Positions 1 through 12,637 of a stretch of 64,000 nt of DNA are shown piece after piece. Numbering within the stretch: position 1 is the stretch's first letter; the number at the start of each line of letters is the position of its first letter. Made by a program: the position numbers and the translations under genes. The DNA is taken from positions 1,426,001 to 1,490,000 of the forward strand of contig JAHQIY010000016.1 in assembly GCA_019054805.1 (NCBI GenBank), in the 5' to 3' direction. The notes below the pieces were generated by a model. That model did no database searches, was not told where the DNA came from, and saw only the letters and a program-made list of their open reading frames with translations. The DNA comes from Brachionus manjavacas (lineage: Eukaryota > Rotifera > Eurotatoria > Ploima > Brachionidae).

Positions 1-267
1 TTTGATCAAATTCGCTTCAGTTTAAAATTCCATTTGAAGTTATAATCAAAAGGATAATTATATTTTGCACAAATTTCGAAAATTGAATTCTTTATTTTTC
101 ATTTGGTTTTAATTTTTTTAAAATTGATTCCATAAATTCAATGCAAGCAGATTTTACATTTTTTAACTGCATAAGGTAATCATTTAAAAACAATAAAAAA
201 TTTTGTAATAGACCAAAATAATGAGGCTTTTTTTATTAATAAAAAAATCAAAAAATCCATTTTTTAG

Positions 268-583
268 ATTCACGACTTGCACATGAAATTAAATCATGAA
301 AAACTTCAGAATGAATCTTTAGAAATGAAATTCAAATTAGTCGACCAGGACAACCAAAACTTGCGAAAAACCCTCTTGTACAACAGTCGAAAGAATTTAA
401 ATTCTGACAAGTGAGAAAAATAACAGAAAATTTAAATTGTTTTCTATTAATTTTATCTTTAGAGCGAACAAAAATCATATGGAACAAGTTAATGAATTAA
501 TTGAAAAAGCTCAAAAAAACGCAATGTCTGTCTTGGCATCTCATTCATACAAGAATCCAAACGAACTTAATCTAACTAATTAA
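268..583 (+). CDS. 3' end of an unrecognised coiled-coil protein gene (two last exons)
   Basis: Two exons can be read: 268-410 (after TTTTTAG, ending before GTGAG) and 463-583 (after TTTATCTTTAG, ending in TAA). They join in frame through a codon split AA|A. The peptide is about 87 residues. It is rich in Lys, Glu, Asn and Gln, with leucines spaced as in a coiled coil (segments such as LHMKLNHEKLQNESLEMKF), then a short C-terminal tail ending NPNELNLTN. AATAAA follows at 664-669. The gene continues upstream of the window; bases 1-267 look like AT-rich intron. I do not recognise the family, so only a coiled-coil C-terminus is claimed. The exon join is inferred from splice signals and phase. 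Confidence 0.5.
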
Positions 584-747
584 AAAAAATTTTAATATAA
601 ATTTAGAATAGTTTTATGTGTTTTTGTATATTTTGCGTTCTAAGCTTTAATTATTAATTGTTTAATAAAATAAAAATATCTGGGAAAAAAAATTCATTCA
701 AATCTTTGATATTTTAATAAATTTTTTAAAATAATATTTATTAATAG

Positions 748-1446
748 ATGTTTAGACAAATTTTGCTAATTTTTTTGGCATTCAATCACTTGGACCAAGC
801 TAGAGCTAGCATATACGGCTTTTCTTTTGGCAACAGCTGCTCACAAGTCCCAACTATTTCGGATTTCGACATTTCAAGAGTAATTAATTTTTTTTACTTT
901 TAATAATAATCCTAAAAATATTTATTAAATTAAATTGTTCTAGTATCTTGGAACCTGGTACGAAATAGAGCGTATTCCGATGTTTTTCGAGCGAGGTTTA
1001 AACTGTGTTACAGCTAATTATGATTTATTATCAGACAATAAAATATCTGTCAAAAATTCTGGAATCATGAAGTAATAAAGAAAATTAAATGGAAATAAAT
1101 TCAAGGTTTATTATTTAGAAATGGAAAATCTACTTCGGTGATTGGCGAAGCCTATGCTCCCAATGCAGATGAAGAACCTAATAAATTATATGTAGATTTT
1201 AGAAATATCGGAAAACATTCTGATAGAAAAAATGCAGCCAATTACCATGTTTGGTTAACTGATTATGACAATTATTCTCTAGTTTATTCATGCGACATTA
1301 TCTTGGGCTTTATTAAATTCGAAGCTGCTTGGATCTTGTCTCGAAGCAAAGAACTAGATGAAGAAAAAATTCAAGATTTGAAGAATCTTCTAAATTCTTC
1401 AGGTGTTGATCAAACAAAGCTGGAGCGGGTCTCTCAAAATTGTTAA
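748..1446 (+). CDS. Secreted apolipoprotein-D-like lipocalin
   Basis: Three exons, 748-879, 944-1071 and 1119-1446, join in frame to give 195 residues, the usual size for ApoD/Lazarillo-type lipocalins. Lipocalins are extracellular beta-barrels that carry small hydrophobic ligands. Residues 1-20 form a signal peptide (hydrophobic ILLIFLAF, cleavage near ARA-S). The lipocalin GxW motif is YLGTWYEIERIP at the start of exon 2. The C-terminal half has the ApoD-like stretch AAWILSRSKELDEE followed by a final helix and a terminal NC, and cysteines suitable for the family disulfides are present. The ATG follows a short intergenic gap after the coiled-coil gene; AATAAA lies at 1540-1545. The ligand cannot be told from sequence. 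Family assignment is strong and exon boundaries are good. Confidence 0.88.
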
Positions 1447-2663
1447 GCGGAAAGAAAACAGATAATTAAAGAGCTTAAATTTAGTTATAATTTTTAATTT
1501 CGTTTATAATTTTTTCAAACAAAATCTTTTTAATTATTTAATAAAATAAACGCAAAATATTGATCTTGTAAAAACCGATTAAGCACTTACTCAAACAAAA
1601 TTATAATTAAAATGAGTCAGACTCAAATCTAAAATCTTTAACTAAATCATCAAACTGTGCACTCGATTATGTTTTAGCAGAAGCGACTCGGAGTATTCCT
1701 GAAAATAAATTCCAAGTCAAAATATTTTATAAATTTATTTTAGAAAGTCAATAAATTTATCTTTTTAATTGAAGTTTTTTCTCTCTTAATTAATTGTAAA
1801 AAGAAACTTAATGAGATAATTTGTTCCAGAAATTTAAATCGTGATTCTTTTCTTGACGTAATTTGATACAATATTTCGATCAACTTCCTAATCAGATATA
1901 ATTTTATAATTTATAGTCATGCGTAGGAAATTTATGACTAGCAATTTTTATCTAAACAAAAAATTGAATAAACTTCATTTAATAATTATCGATTTCCCTT
2001 TATTTTTCAGGTACTGTGGTAATTTCGAGGTAAAGAACCGACAGACGCTTCTTGGAAATTAAAAAGTGATCAAGGATCCTGAAAAAATCAGTATTTTAGG
2101 GCTTTAATGCGCGTTTAGTAATTTATGACTTTCGGGATCGAAATACCAGTTAAATAATTAGTTTTTCATCAAGCATCATATAATTAATTTATTTATTGTT
2201 TTTTATGCAATAAAATATTTTAAGATAAAAAAATGGCTTCCTGATATTTAACCTTGAATAGATGAGCACCCTTACTGAATACAATACTCAATATTTTTTA
2301 TCTTCTGAACTACAATCGAAGTTTTGCTTCAATGACTAATTTCCTGCTAAAATTAATTTTTTACTTAATAAATTAACTAAAGAAAAATAAAAAAAAATAT
2401 GGTCGATAATTATTTTTCATTTTTTAATCTCAATCGACCTAAATTTTTGTAGTAGACAGTTTAAAATTGGTTAGATATAACAGAAATATAAAAAAAATAT
2501 TTAAAATTTTTATTAGTGTACGATATGCGCGCTATTGTAACTAGATAAAGTACTTTAATAATTATTTACAAAAGATGATTATTTCGAAAAAAAAGGTAAA
2601 TAAATCACATTTTTAAAGATAAATTTTTTTCTAAAAACCAAATCCCCTATTATCTAAGAGCAA

Positions 2664-2694
<31 letters not shown>

Positions 2695-3664
2695 TGTTTA
2701 AATAAACTGAGCTTAGTTAAATAGGCTTTACGAACTTAATGTAATCCATGGTTAAATTTTAATGAGCATTTCTAAGTTTATCATGTTTGACGCCAAACGC
2801 AAACTAGGAAATTTTAAACCGATGACAATTTTATTCATTAAAAGAAGCAGAATAGGTGGACAGAGTTCGAATCTTGGTCCAGTTAAACAAAATGATGCAT
2901 CATTATTTTTGAAGAATATGGTAACCCAAGGGAATTGCGCAGAAATTCTAAACTTTTTCATCAAGACAAAACTTTTAGCATCAATTTTAAATAAATTTAA
3001 ATTAAAGTATACACTGTCTAAAATTTTTATTAAAAAATAAAAGGTTATTTTTTGCTAATTTATGATTTTAAAAATCAACACCTAAACAACACCTAAATGT
3101 TCCATTCTTATCAAATGTCAAACAAGATTAGCTATTAATGCGCTCAATTTGCGCCAATTCGAGCAAAAATTTCTCATGATTTAAGTAGCCCGAGGTAGTT
3201 TTTTTTCTTGTTCATTTAATTTAAAATCAATAATTTGTTTGGTTTCATAATTTATTAAAATTCGAAATTTTTATCAGAAATGGAAGTTTAATCGGAATAT
3301 TTAGGTACCATTTGAAATATTCTATTCTTTAATTAAATGATCTAACCTCATACTTTTAATGTAGCTAAAAGCTTTTTTTTTTAAATCATGAATATTCATT
3401 TAATAAATGTATCCTGAAAAACAAGACTAAAAGTGACTCAATTTTTTAGAATTTCATTTTGCGAAAAGTTTACTAATTATCAAGACCATGTCTTGAAATA
3501 GAGTTTATCTTTTCTAAATTTTCCTAACTCTTGATTTTGTAATTTTTCGAGCAATTCTCATCCAAATCATTTAGGATTTAGAACAAAATGTGGAACAATT
3601 TTTATTGAAATTTAGATTTCATTCAAAATAGAAGAATAAATGTGATTTAACTGTGGACAAATAA
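1447..3664. other. Intergenic, AT-rich, no gene seen
   Basis: This 2.2-kb stretch holds the lipocalin polyadenylation signal and long A/T runs. A small open frame at 2762-3040 has no recognisable protein character and I do not call it. A B-box-like TTCGAATC at about 2878 has no convincing A box upstream. Confidence 0.6.
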
Positions 3665-6600
3665 ATGGCGTGTGCAAACTCATCAAAAACCACATTCAAA
3701 GTGGTCGAAATATATCGAAACAATTCATCAACCAATTTATTGAATACAAGCGGACAAACTGATGACGAAACAAAATCCAGTCAAATTTACCACTTGCTCG
3801 GCTTTAGTCTAATTGGGGGCTATTCAACTGAGTTGCCCATTACCATTGTGGACATAATGAATCAAAATGGCAAGACCCCTAAAGTAATACGAAAATTTTT
3901 TGAAACTAACATAGATAAAGATTTATTTTTTATAGGTTGAAGAGGGTGATATTATACTAGAAATAAATGGTATTAGTACACGACACATGACATTAAAAGA
4001 AAGTATTTAAATAAATGAAATAAAGCCGTTTGTTTTTTTAAAAATTTTGGTATTTTAAGTCTACAAGCAATTAAGGTGTTGCGGAAATCGAATATATTTG
4101 AAAATAAAATCAGGTAATTATTAATCCTTAGGAAATTTTGCTCATAATCCTGTCTAAAAAAAGGTTTCTAATTAAAATAAAGGGTGTAATTTAGAAAAAA
4201 AATGTTATTAAAAGAATCCAGGGTTTTTATGTATAATTTCCGTTATGAAAGCAATCGTCATTTTTTTTAGCTAAATAAAATTAAAGAAATGATAAATCTA
4301 ATCTTTTTATTTAGTAAAAAAGCAATTAATAAATTTTTCAAATCAATTTTATGCACAACAAATAAAGTAAATAGTGGTCTTAATTATCATTTTGTTTGAT
4401 TGAAGACACAAAGAGCCGAAAAATTTATGCGGAAGTTAATTTCTTTTTATAAAAAATTGCTTTCTCTTGTAAAGGAAATTAAAAATTCTTTCCAAATACT
4501 CTAGATATTGATTAAAAAATTTGAATGTCAATTTCAAAATTTTTAGGTAACATTTTGAAAGTTATATTGTTTAATTAATTAGGAGCCCGCTTTTACACGA
4601 GAATTGCGATTTAAAAATCAAATTAAGATCCGGATTATAGACAAAAAACTTAACGATTTGATGAAGTGAACAAAAATTTTAAATTTTCCGAAGATCGAAG
4701 AACTAGATATTTTTTTTCAATTTTGTTCATTTAAAAAAATACTTAAAATCACTAAAAAAACGATTTAACTTAATAATTAAATCGAAAAACTGGATAGCTT
4801 TTAAAATGAGCAAAATTGACTAATATTGGTACTTCTACTGTAAAGATGTTTAGGCAATAATTTTTTTTTGTATCCCTAATGACAGTTAGGACCATTTAAA
4901 TTTTTTTTTATATTTTGGATGTTTTGATATCCTAAAAAGTAATTTAAAAGCGAGTTCTACACATTTGATAATCTATGGAAAAATAAATATATTTTTTTTG
5001 GAATCCTTTTTTTGTCTTAGATGGAAAATTTTCAACTATGCAGTTATTTTTCCTTAATTCTTAAGTCAGATTAATCTGGTAAAGATTTTTTGCTATTTTC
5101 GGCAATCAGATGTCCTAGAGGACAAATTTAAAGTCTTCATTAAAATGGGCAATAGTGTCTCTTATCTCCAAAGTAAAAAAAAATCAGATTAAAAAATCTG
5201 AAAAATATTTTTTTTATATTTTGTATATTTTGATATCCTAGAAAGCAATTTAAAGGTGAGTTATATCCATTTAATCATTTATGGGAAAATATATTTTTCT
5301 GGGAATCTTTAGGAAAAATTATAGTCGTCATTAAATAGACAATTGTGTTTCTTATCAGCAGAGAAAAAAATTCAGACTGATAATTTTTAATTTTGGATAT
5401 TTAAATGTCCCAGAGGACAATTTAAAATTCAATAGTATTCTTTTAGTCATTTATAAATATATATTTTTTGTTTCCAGACAATTTAGGGATCCTTTTTGGT
5501 AGCTAATTTTTACAGAAGACTAATTTTCAATATTTTCCAGATTCCGACTATAGACAGAGACTAAACGAGATCCTTAAACAAACAGAAAACCTGAGTAGTT
5601 TAGATAGTTTGACACTTGGCAGCAATAAAAGCTGTGATAACTATTCATTCCTGACCAATTCGACAACTGTTCAAAATTTGTCTTCGACCACTTTGGACAA
5701 CTCTACATCTGCATCTGAGTCAACCGGATCGATTTATAACAAGGTATTAGACAAATCGCTGGCAGACACAGTCACCAACGACCAAACCGACCAGTCGTCC
5801 AATTCTCCCATTAGCTCAAACGATTCAACTGACTGCATTACCGAATCGGAAACGCACAGCGAACATGTGTACGACAATCAATTGAACGCTAAAATGCCCA
5901 CAGATCTATCACTAATGCAGACAAACACTTCGCCAACTCTAAACTTTCAGGTGGAAATTGACGATTTTGTCAAGCAAAAAATAGATGAAAAGCTCAAAGA
6001 ATGTGAAACAGGTGACTCGGACTCGGACTCAGAAGTCCAAGTGTACATGCCGAAAGGAGTCGACTTGCCATCTGCACAGCGACTTGCCAAACGGTTGTAC
6101 TATTTGGACGGCTTTAAATCAAGCGATGTGGTAAGACATCTATCTAAAAAGTAAATACACTTTTCTGTCTATCTAAAATAGCCTAAGCCGAGGCTCAAAT
6201 TAAACTAATCAAAAATTTTGAATTTAATTTTCTCTAGTCATGAAATCAAGATTATTTTTTAATTATTTTTTCTCTAGCTTGATTAGTTTAATTCGCGTCA
6301 TTTAGTGAAATTTAAAACTAAGCCATCCTTGGGGTCTTTGATGTCCGTGGGGTTTTAGTCCGCGCATCTTTATATCCAGTTCACCTTGTAGTAAATTTAG
6401 TCATGATCATAAAATTCAAGTAGTTTCGATTAATTATGCTATTTGAAATTAATAATTAATTTCTTTCATACTTTAGAACAGAACCAAGAAAAAAGACGAG
6501 CAAATGAGGAAAAAATCAATAAATTTCAAATTACTTGGATTTTTGTTTCACTATTTTCTCTCTTTGCGCTTAGAACCAATCTTTGGTCGTCGTTTTATGC

Positions 6601-9600
6601 GCATCGTCACTGTATTAATTTGACTTGGTAATTAGGAAGCTAGAAATGGATTTGGCTGGCAAGTATATCGCTAATGTATTGAAAATTCTCAATTCATTTA
6701 TTAATCACCAGGGTTCAATGACTCAATGAATACTTAAATAAATAAAAGTTTTTGACAAGTTTTGTTGAATTAGTTCTAAGTGTTGTTCATTTTAAAGGAA
6801 GCCTAATTTGAACAATAAAAAATGAGAATAAAGAAATATTGTAATTTTGTGATTGTGTTTAGAGCTCTAGTATCTAGATACTTGTACTACCGGATCCCTT
6901 TTTTGAATTTTTTTTTTCTCTCTCAAATTGGTTTTGTGCCAATCTCAGTCGATCATGTCTTGAGAAAATTTTTTTTTGTTCAGTTCAGTTTTTTTGCTTA
7001 TCGGCAAAGTTGTTTACTATTTATTCATGAAAGGGGCAAATTTTTTTTTTTTAAATATTATCTGAGACAATTTTTGGGTCAGTTTGCAATTTTTTCGATT
7101 TGCAATATTTTTATGCAATTCAGGACAAAATTTTTGTCACCATGTTTAAATTTGAATTTGATCTCCTTGAATACAAATTTATTGCAAATTGATATTTTGA
7201 CAGTGAGACAAATTTTTGGTCAGTGCGACAAAATCTGGACATTATTGTCATTGCTAAAACATGCACATGCCTATTGAAGAGAAAAGATCAAACAGGTGTA
7301 AATAATATATTCAATTTTGTGCATTTTCCATTTAGCTTGATTAATAGCAAGCCTGTTTATTTAATCTTTATTTTTAATACTAATGATTCCGAATGGGAAG
7401 TAAGTGCCGGAGCAAATTAGCGATTTATTCAAGTGCAAAAAATAAATGATTTCTAGACTGACTGTGATGAATGATAATTTAGAAAATCAGTGACTCGATA
7501 GTAAGAGCATGACTGATCAATTCTGAGACCAAGTTTAATTTTAATCAAAATTCAATTACGAAAAAGATTATTGTTTATCTGAGCAAATACAAAGGAGAAA
7601 CAAAAATAATTTATTTGCTTAGATAGGGGACTAGAGGGACCCGGATATTTGTTTATTTCCTTTTCAAAAATTCTATTCATTAATTTGGAATTAAGCCTTA
7701 TCATTCAAATTATTCCCTATTCAGTTTAATAATTTCTTTCTTTTTTTTTCAATTGATTACGCAATGAGTAAATCATAAATTTTTAGTAGATTTCGACAAA
7801 CTCGGTAAACCAACAAAAATAATGTACATATTTACCGACTTGAAATTTTATATTTGCTTTTTGAAGCATTAACCAAAAAAAAAGAATGTTCAAAAATAAA
7901 TAGTCTAAATTTCGGAAAATAAAATTTCATCTGATGTGTTGCAGCTCGGCTGAATCTGGGTTAGCTCGGCATTGCAAGTGAACCAAATTAAAATTTTTTT
8001 TTCAGGAACGACTTTAGCTCGCTGGTTGCCGAGGAATATTTGAGGCTTTTCAATTTTCAGAGTCTCACCCTAGATGCCGCATTGAGAAAGTTTCTCAAGC
8101 AATTCCAGTTGGTTGGTGATGCCCAGGAAAAAGAACGCGTTCTAATGTACTTTGCCAAGCGTTATGTAGATGCTAATAACACAACTTTTACCGATGTCGA
8201 CAGTTGTCACACTCTTACATGTGCTATAATGCTTCTCAATACGGACCTACATGATCCGGTAATTAGAAAAATACAAAAATTAAGTTTTTTAAATTTAATT
8301 AAAATTTTTATTTGTTTTTTTTAATTAAAAAAGAAAATTCAAAATAAAATGAGTCTAAATGAGTTTATTGAAAATTTAAAAGGCCTAAATAATGGTTATA
8401 ATTTTTCCGATGTTCTACTTGAGTCTTTGTACAGTGCTATTAAGAATGAACCCCTAGAATTTGCTTGGTAATTTTTTAATTTTTTTTTTCTTAATCAACT
8501 AAAATAAATCAATTTACAATTAAATAATTTTTTAAAATTTGAATAAAGGGACAGTTGTTTTAATATGCATAAAAATCTTTTCATTATACTTACATTGTTA
8601 GCATACTTTTTTGCTCAAAAAATTAATAATCGATTAAAAATGGTGATTTTTTTTGCCAAATTGGTAAATACAAGAGGAGAGTACTTGAAGCAAGTGCATT
8701 CTTAACCTAATAATTGGATTTTTAAAGCTGAAAAAAAAACCTAAAATATTCTAAATTAAATTCTAATTCAGAATTTGTTCTTTTAAATATTGGATTAAAC
8801 AAAAAAAGATCACAAAGCTTTGGTAAAGGAATAATAAAAGCTTTCCGTGCAAAATTTGATTTTTATTTAGAATTTTTGTAAAACTCAGTCGAAATAAATA
8901 TTATAACTTATTTTAAAACACATTTTTTAACTTTCTCAATTTTTAAAAAATTTAACAAAAATTCTTTTAAAAAATGACTAATATAATAATAATCAAGCAT
9001 GTAAAACAGAATATTTTTGATTCTAAATATTGAGTATGTTGAAAAGATTTTTTGATACCGATCTGGTGATCAGCTATTTTTTTCGACTGGGCAACTATTC
9101 TTAATTTCTATTAAGTCAATTAAATTTTAATTTCAAATTAAAAAAAAACTTTAAAATCTTTTTAAATTAAATTATTTTTAGCTTTATTTCAAATTAATGG
9201 AAAATGATTAAAAAAAATTTTATTTTTAATAAATTTGAATCTTTGAGCTCAAAATTTGATTAGCAAGGATGAAAATTATCTTTAATTTTTATTTCTTAAA
9301 GCATTCTTTGACATAAATTTTGGAAATTTAACAAAAACTTTTAAAGAGATAAAAAAATATTTCACTGAATATATGACCAGCGTAGCAAATAGGTGATCAT
9401 CAAGACCAAATTTATATATTTCGGGGGAAAAAAATTAAAATTTTATTTAAAAATTATTTAAAAAATATTTATTTTATTCATTTAAAAAAAAATCTGGAAT
9501 CTTTTTATTTCTTCTTTAGCTTGGAAAATGATGATTATGACGAGGTGAATTGTGCCGGATCGAATCATCAAATGAGCGGCAATTATACCCTTCGTCCACT

Positions 9601-10477
9601 GAGCTCAAATCCATTTTTACAGTTGCCAGACCCGCAAACAGCCAAGGAGTACAAATTTGGATGGCTGCTGAGAAAATGTTGCGTTGATTCGGACGGCAAA
9701 AAGTCGGCTTTTCTAAAGCGTAGTTGGAAAATGTTCTACGCCAGTCTACGTGACATGGTACTTTATCTACACAAAGACGATAAAGTATTCAAAAGCAACA
9801 ATTTTGATAACATCACCAATGCAATCCGTATCCATCACGCATATGCCTCTGTAGCATCCGACTACAAGAAAAAACAATTCGTATTTCGTTTAAAAACGGC
9901 CGACTGGGCCGAGTATTTATTCCAAACGGCCAATTCGAACGAGTTATTTGAATGGGTAGGCACAATCAATCTAATAGCAGCCATGTTTTCTAGTCCACCT
10001 TTGCCCGGGGCAATCGGCTCCAACAAATCGTTCCAGCGACCTCTGCTGCCCGTGTCCACGACCCGATATTCAATTCAGGAACAGTACGAGTATCACAAAA
10101 AACATTTAAAACAGCTCAAGAGCGATCTTAGCCGCCTAGAATCGGCAGCAGGTGCTTTCAATAATCCTCAAACTCACACTCCAATAGTTCACTTTGACAA
10201 AGATAAATACAATTATCTTCAATTCGAGATACAAAGGTACACTGTGTACTCTAGTATCCTTGAGGAAAAACTTCAAAATTCAGAGCAGAACATCCAAAAT
10301 CAGCAGTCGCCCAAACCGGTTGTGATAAACGAGCTGAATCCGTCAAGTGTATTCGTGAACGGTGGTGGTATTAGCTTTCCAGAATCGAATTCCATCAAGC
10401 AGACAATTCTAAATGGCTGCACGACAGTGTCGCCAAGCAACACTCTTTCAAACACAAATTCGAAAAAAATTAATTAA
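3665..10477 (+). CDS. PSD: EFA6/PSD-type Arf6 guanine nucleotide exchange factor (PDZ-Sec7-PH)
   Basis: Seven exons join in frame: 3665-3883, 3936-4002, 4060-4113, 5541-6150, 8006-8258, 8334-8467 and 9520-10477, giving 764 residues. A PDZ domain lies at about residues 46-113 (carboxylate loop LLGFSLIGG; EEGDIILEING), then a Ser/Thr-rich acidic linker, a Sec7 domain at about 290-446 (PSAQRLAKRLYYLDGF through LLNTDLHDP and NEPLEFA), and a PH domain from about 488 (KEYKFGWLLRK) with the PSD-type helical extension and coiled coil after it. Family knowledge: EFA6 proteins load GTP on Arf6 at the plasma membrane through Sec7, and PH binds PIP2. The residue matching the catalytic glutamic finger is Asp355 (LVGDAQEKERVL) rather than Glu. 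A PDZ-bearing form matches arthropod Efa6. AATAAA is at 10773-10778. Exon 2 and exon 3 joins rest on PDZ continuity. Confidence 0.9.
4850..5480. repeat. Degenerate tandem repeat inside EFA6 intron 3
   Basis: Related segments recur at about 4924, 5106, 5228 and 5395. Each carries a core like GATATCCTAGAAAGCAATTT or GTCCTAGAGGACAA followed by TTTAA and a later ATTTATGGGAAAATA-like stretch. Segments 1 and 3 resemble each other most, about 304 bp apart, so the array looks like a diverged two-part unit of roughly 300 bp. The copies are old and imperfect, and boundaries are approximate. Confidence 0.45.
6151..8005 (+). other. Long intron of the EFA6 gene
   Basis: The Sec7 reading continues directly from 6150 to 8006 across a codon split AA|G, so this stretch is intron. 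It contains T-rich low-complexity DNA (about 6890-7250) and a perfect 15-bp inverted repeat, 6198-6212 and 6279-6293 (AATTAAACTAATCAA and its complement). Open frames inside it (6443-6631, 6822-7277) have no protein character. Confidence 0.7.
8468..9519 (+). other. Last intron of the EFA6 gene
   Basis: AT-rich intron between the end of Sec7 and the exon carrying PH. I see no embedded gene or clear mobile element. Confidence 0.65.
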
Positions 10478-11280
10478 TTAAAAGCTTTAATCATGCAGTT
10501 TTACATCTAGAGTCTTAATCGAATATTGCCGAGTTACTGTGCTTATGGGTTGAAATTTATTTTTAAAATTAATAATCAAAAGTTTTTTTTTGTTATATAA
10601 AATTTTTTTTTTATTTAATCAATTGTTAATTAAACTTGAAAAAATGAATTAAATTTTATATATTTTACGAAATTGGTTTTTTTTAGCCTATTAGTCTTAT
10701 TTGGAGAATATTGTTTAAACATTTGTTTACTTACATTTAATAATTGTAAACTAAATTTTAATTCTGTATTAAAATAAAAAATTATATTGAGATTTTAAAA
10801 GCGATCCGAGTTCTTTTGATCAAAATTATTTATTCAATTTTTCCTAATTTGTTTGATATTCTAAATGGTTGATTATTAATTCAGGCCTTCTGAGATTTGG
10901 GTTTCTAGAGATTTTATTCAAATTCTTTTCCTTATAAGACACAGTTTGAAAAATTGTTTATACTTAAATAGTGTTGCTTGACTTGATTGCTTCCTTGGTT
11001 TCACTAGGGAGCTTTTTTAATGGAAAAACACCAAATTAAAGAATTGATAAAAAATTCTAGTTGAAAATCGTTTTGTTCATGCGAAAGAATTCTTAAATGG
11101 CTTAATGATTTAATGAAAACAGTCTTTGGCAATTAATAGCATTTTAGCAAATTTTACTTTATCATCAGCTTTTATTCAATTTTTTTGATGTGACTGATAA
11201 AATACCGACTAAAAGCACCAAACTCAAGTCTTCCATTGTGAAAAAGTAGCACAAATGTTATCTTAGTAGTCCGACTACTA
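10478..11280. other. 3' flank of the EFA6 gene, no further gene seen
   Basis: Contains the EFA6 3' UTR and its AATAAA at 10773-10778, then AT-rich sequence up to the satellite array. No ORF or repeat of note. Confidence 0.55.
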
Positions 11281-12637
11281 AAAAATTTTTAAAATCTCTT
11301 TCTTCTCTAGATTCTCAATTAGAAAAAACAGAGTTTTAAAATTTTTAAAATCTTTAAATTTTTAAAATCTCTTTCTTCTCTAGATTCTCAATTACAAAAA
11401 ACAGCGTTTTAAAATTTTTAAAATCTTTAAATTTTTAAAATCTCTTTCTTCTCTAGATTCTCAATTACAAAAAACAGAGTTTTAAAATTTTTAAAATCTT
11501 TAAATTTTTAAAATCTCTTTCTTCTCTAGATTCTCAATTAGAAAAAACAGAGTTTTAAAATTTTTAAAATCTTTAAATTTTTAAAATCTCTTTCTTCTCT
11601 AGATTCTCAATTACAAAAAACAGCGTTTTAAAATTTTTAAAATCTTTAAATTTTTAAAATCTCTTTCTTCTCTAGATTCTCAATTACAAAAAACAGAGTT
11701 TTAAAATTTTTAAAATCTTTAAATTTTTAAAATCTCTTTCTTCTCTAGATTCTCAATTAGAAAAAACAGAGTTTTAAAATTTTTAAAATCTTTAAATTTT
11801 TAAAATCTCTTTCTTCTCTAGATTCTCAATTACAAAAAACAGCGTTTTAAAATTTTTAAAATCTTTAAATTTTTAAAATCTCTTTCTTCTCTAGATTCTC
11901 AATTACAAAAAACAGAGTTTTAAAATTTTTAAAATCTTTAAATTTTTAAAATCTCTTTCTTCTCTAGATTCTCAATTACAAAAAACAGAGTTTTAAAATT
12001 TTTAAAATCTTTAAATTTTTAAAATCTCTTTCTTCTCTAGATTCTCAATTAGAAAAAACAGAGTTTTAAAATTTTTAAAATCTTTAAATTTTTAAAATCT
12101 CTTTCTTCTCTAGATTCTCAATTACAAAAACAGCGTTTTAAAATTTTTAAAATCTTTAAATTTTTAAAATCTCTTTCTTCTCTAGATTCTCAATTACAAA
12201 AAACAGAGTTTTAAAATTTTTAAAATCTTTAAATTTTTAAAATCTCTTTCTTCTCTAGATTCTCAATTAGAAAAAACAGAGTTTTAAAATTTTTAAAATC
12301 TTTAAATTTTTAAAATCTCTTTCTTCTCTAGATTCTCAATTACAAAAAACAGCGTTTTAAAATTTTTAAAATCTTTAAATTTTTAAAATCTCTTTCTTCT
12401 CTAGATTCTCAATTACAAAAAACAGAGTTTTAAAATTTTTAAAATCTTTAAATTTTTAAAATCTCTTTCTTCTCTAGATTCTCAATTACAAAAAACAGAG
12501 TTTTAAAATTTTTAAAATCTTTAAATTTTTAAAATCTCTTTCTTCTCTAGATTCTCAATTACAAAAAACAGCGTTTTAAAATTTTTAAAATCTTTAAATT
12601 TTTAAAATCTCTTTCTTCTCTAGATTCTCAATTACAA
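11281..12637. repeat. 73-bp satellite array with higher-order structure (19 unit starts)
   Basis: A 73-bp unit recurs from 11298 to 12611, counted on the anchor CTTTCTTCTCTAG. Units are almost identical and differ mainly at two sites after CTCAATTA: variant A reads GAAAAAACAGAG, B reads CAAAAAACAGCG, and C reads CAAAAAACAGAG. The order of the 18 full units is ABC, ABCABCC, ABCABCC, B. The dominant higher-order unit is therefore a 219-bp trimer, and a seven-unit block of about 511 bp (units 4-10 and 11-17) is itself duplicated. Unit 12 lacks one A. The first unit starts part-way and the last runs into an A tract. Near-identity means recent homogenisation. There is no spacer diversity, so this is not a CRISPR array. 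Confidence 0.97.

Noticed and set aside
2762-3040. 92-residue ORF and a B-box-like TTCGAATC near 2878
   Set aside because: No protein character, no splice context and no A box at Pol III distance.
6131-6132. Alternative donor GTAAGA ending EFA6 exon 4 at 6130
   Set aside because: It would drop VRHLSKK from the Sec7 start; the donor at 6151 keeps the conserved RHLSKKNDF and the phase needed for the next exon.
6822-7277. 151-residue ORF rich in Phe
   Set aside because: Lies in the intron that interrupts Sec7; Phe-rich content simply reflects T-runs.
11281-12637. CRISPR-like array
   Set aside because: The whole 73-bp unit repeats with no variable spacers, in a eukaryotic genome; it is a satellite.
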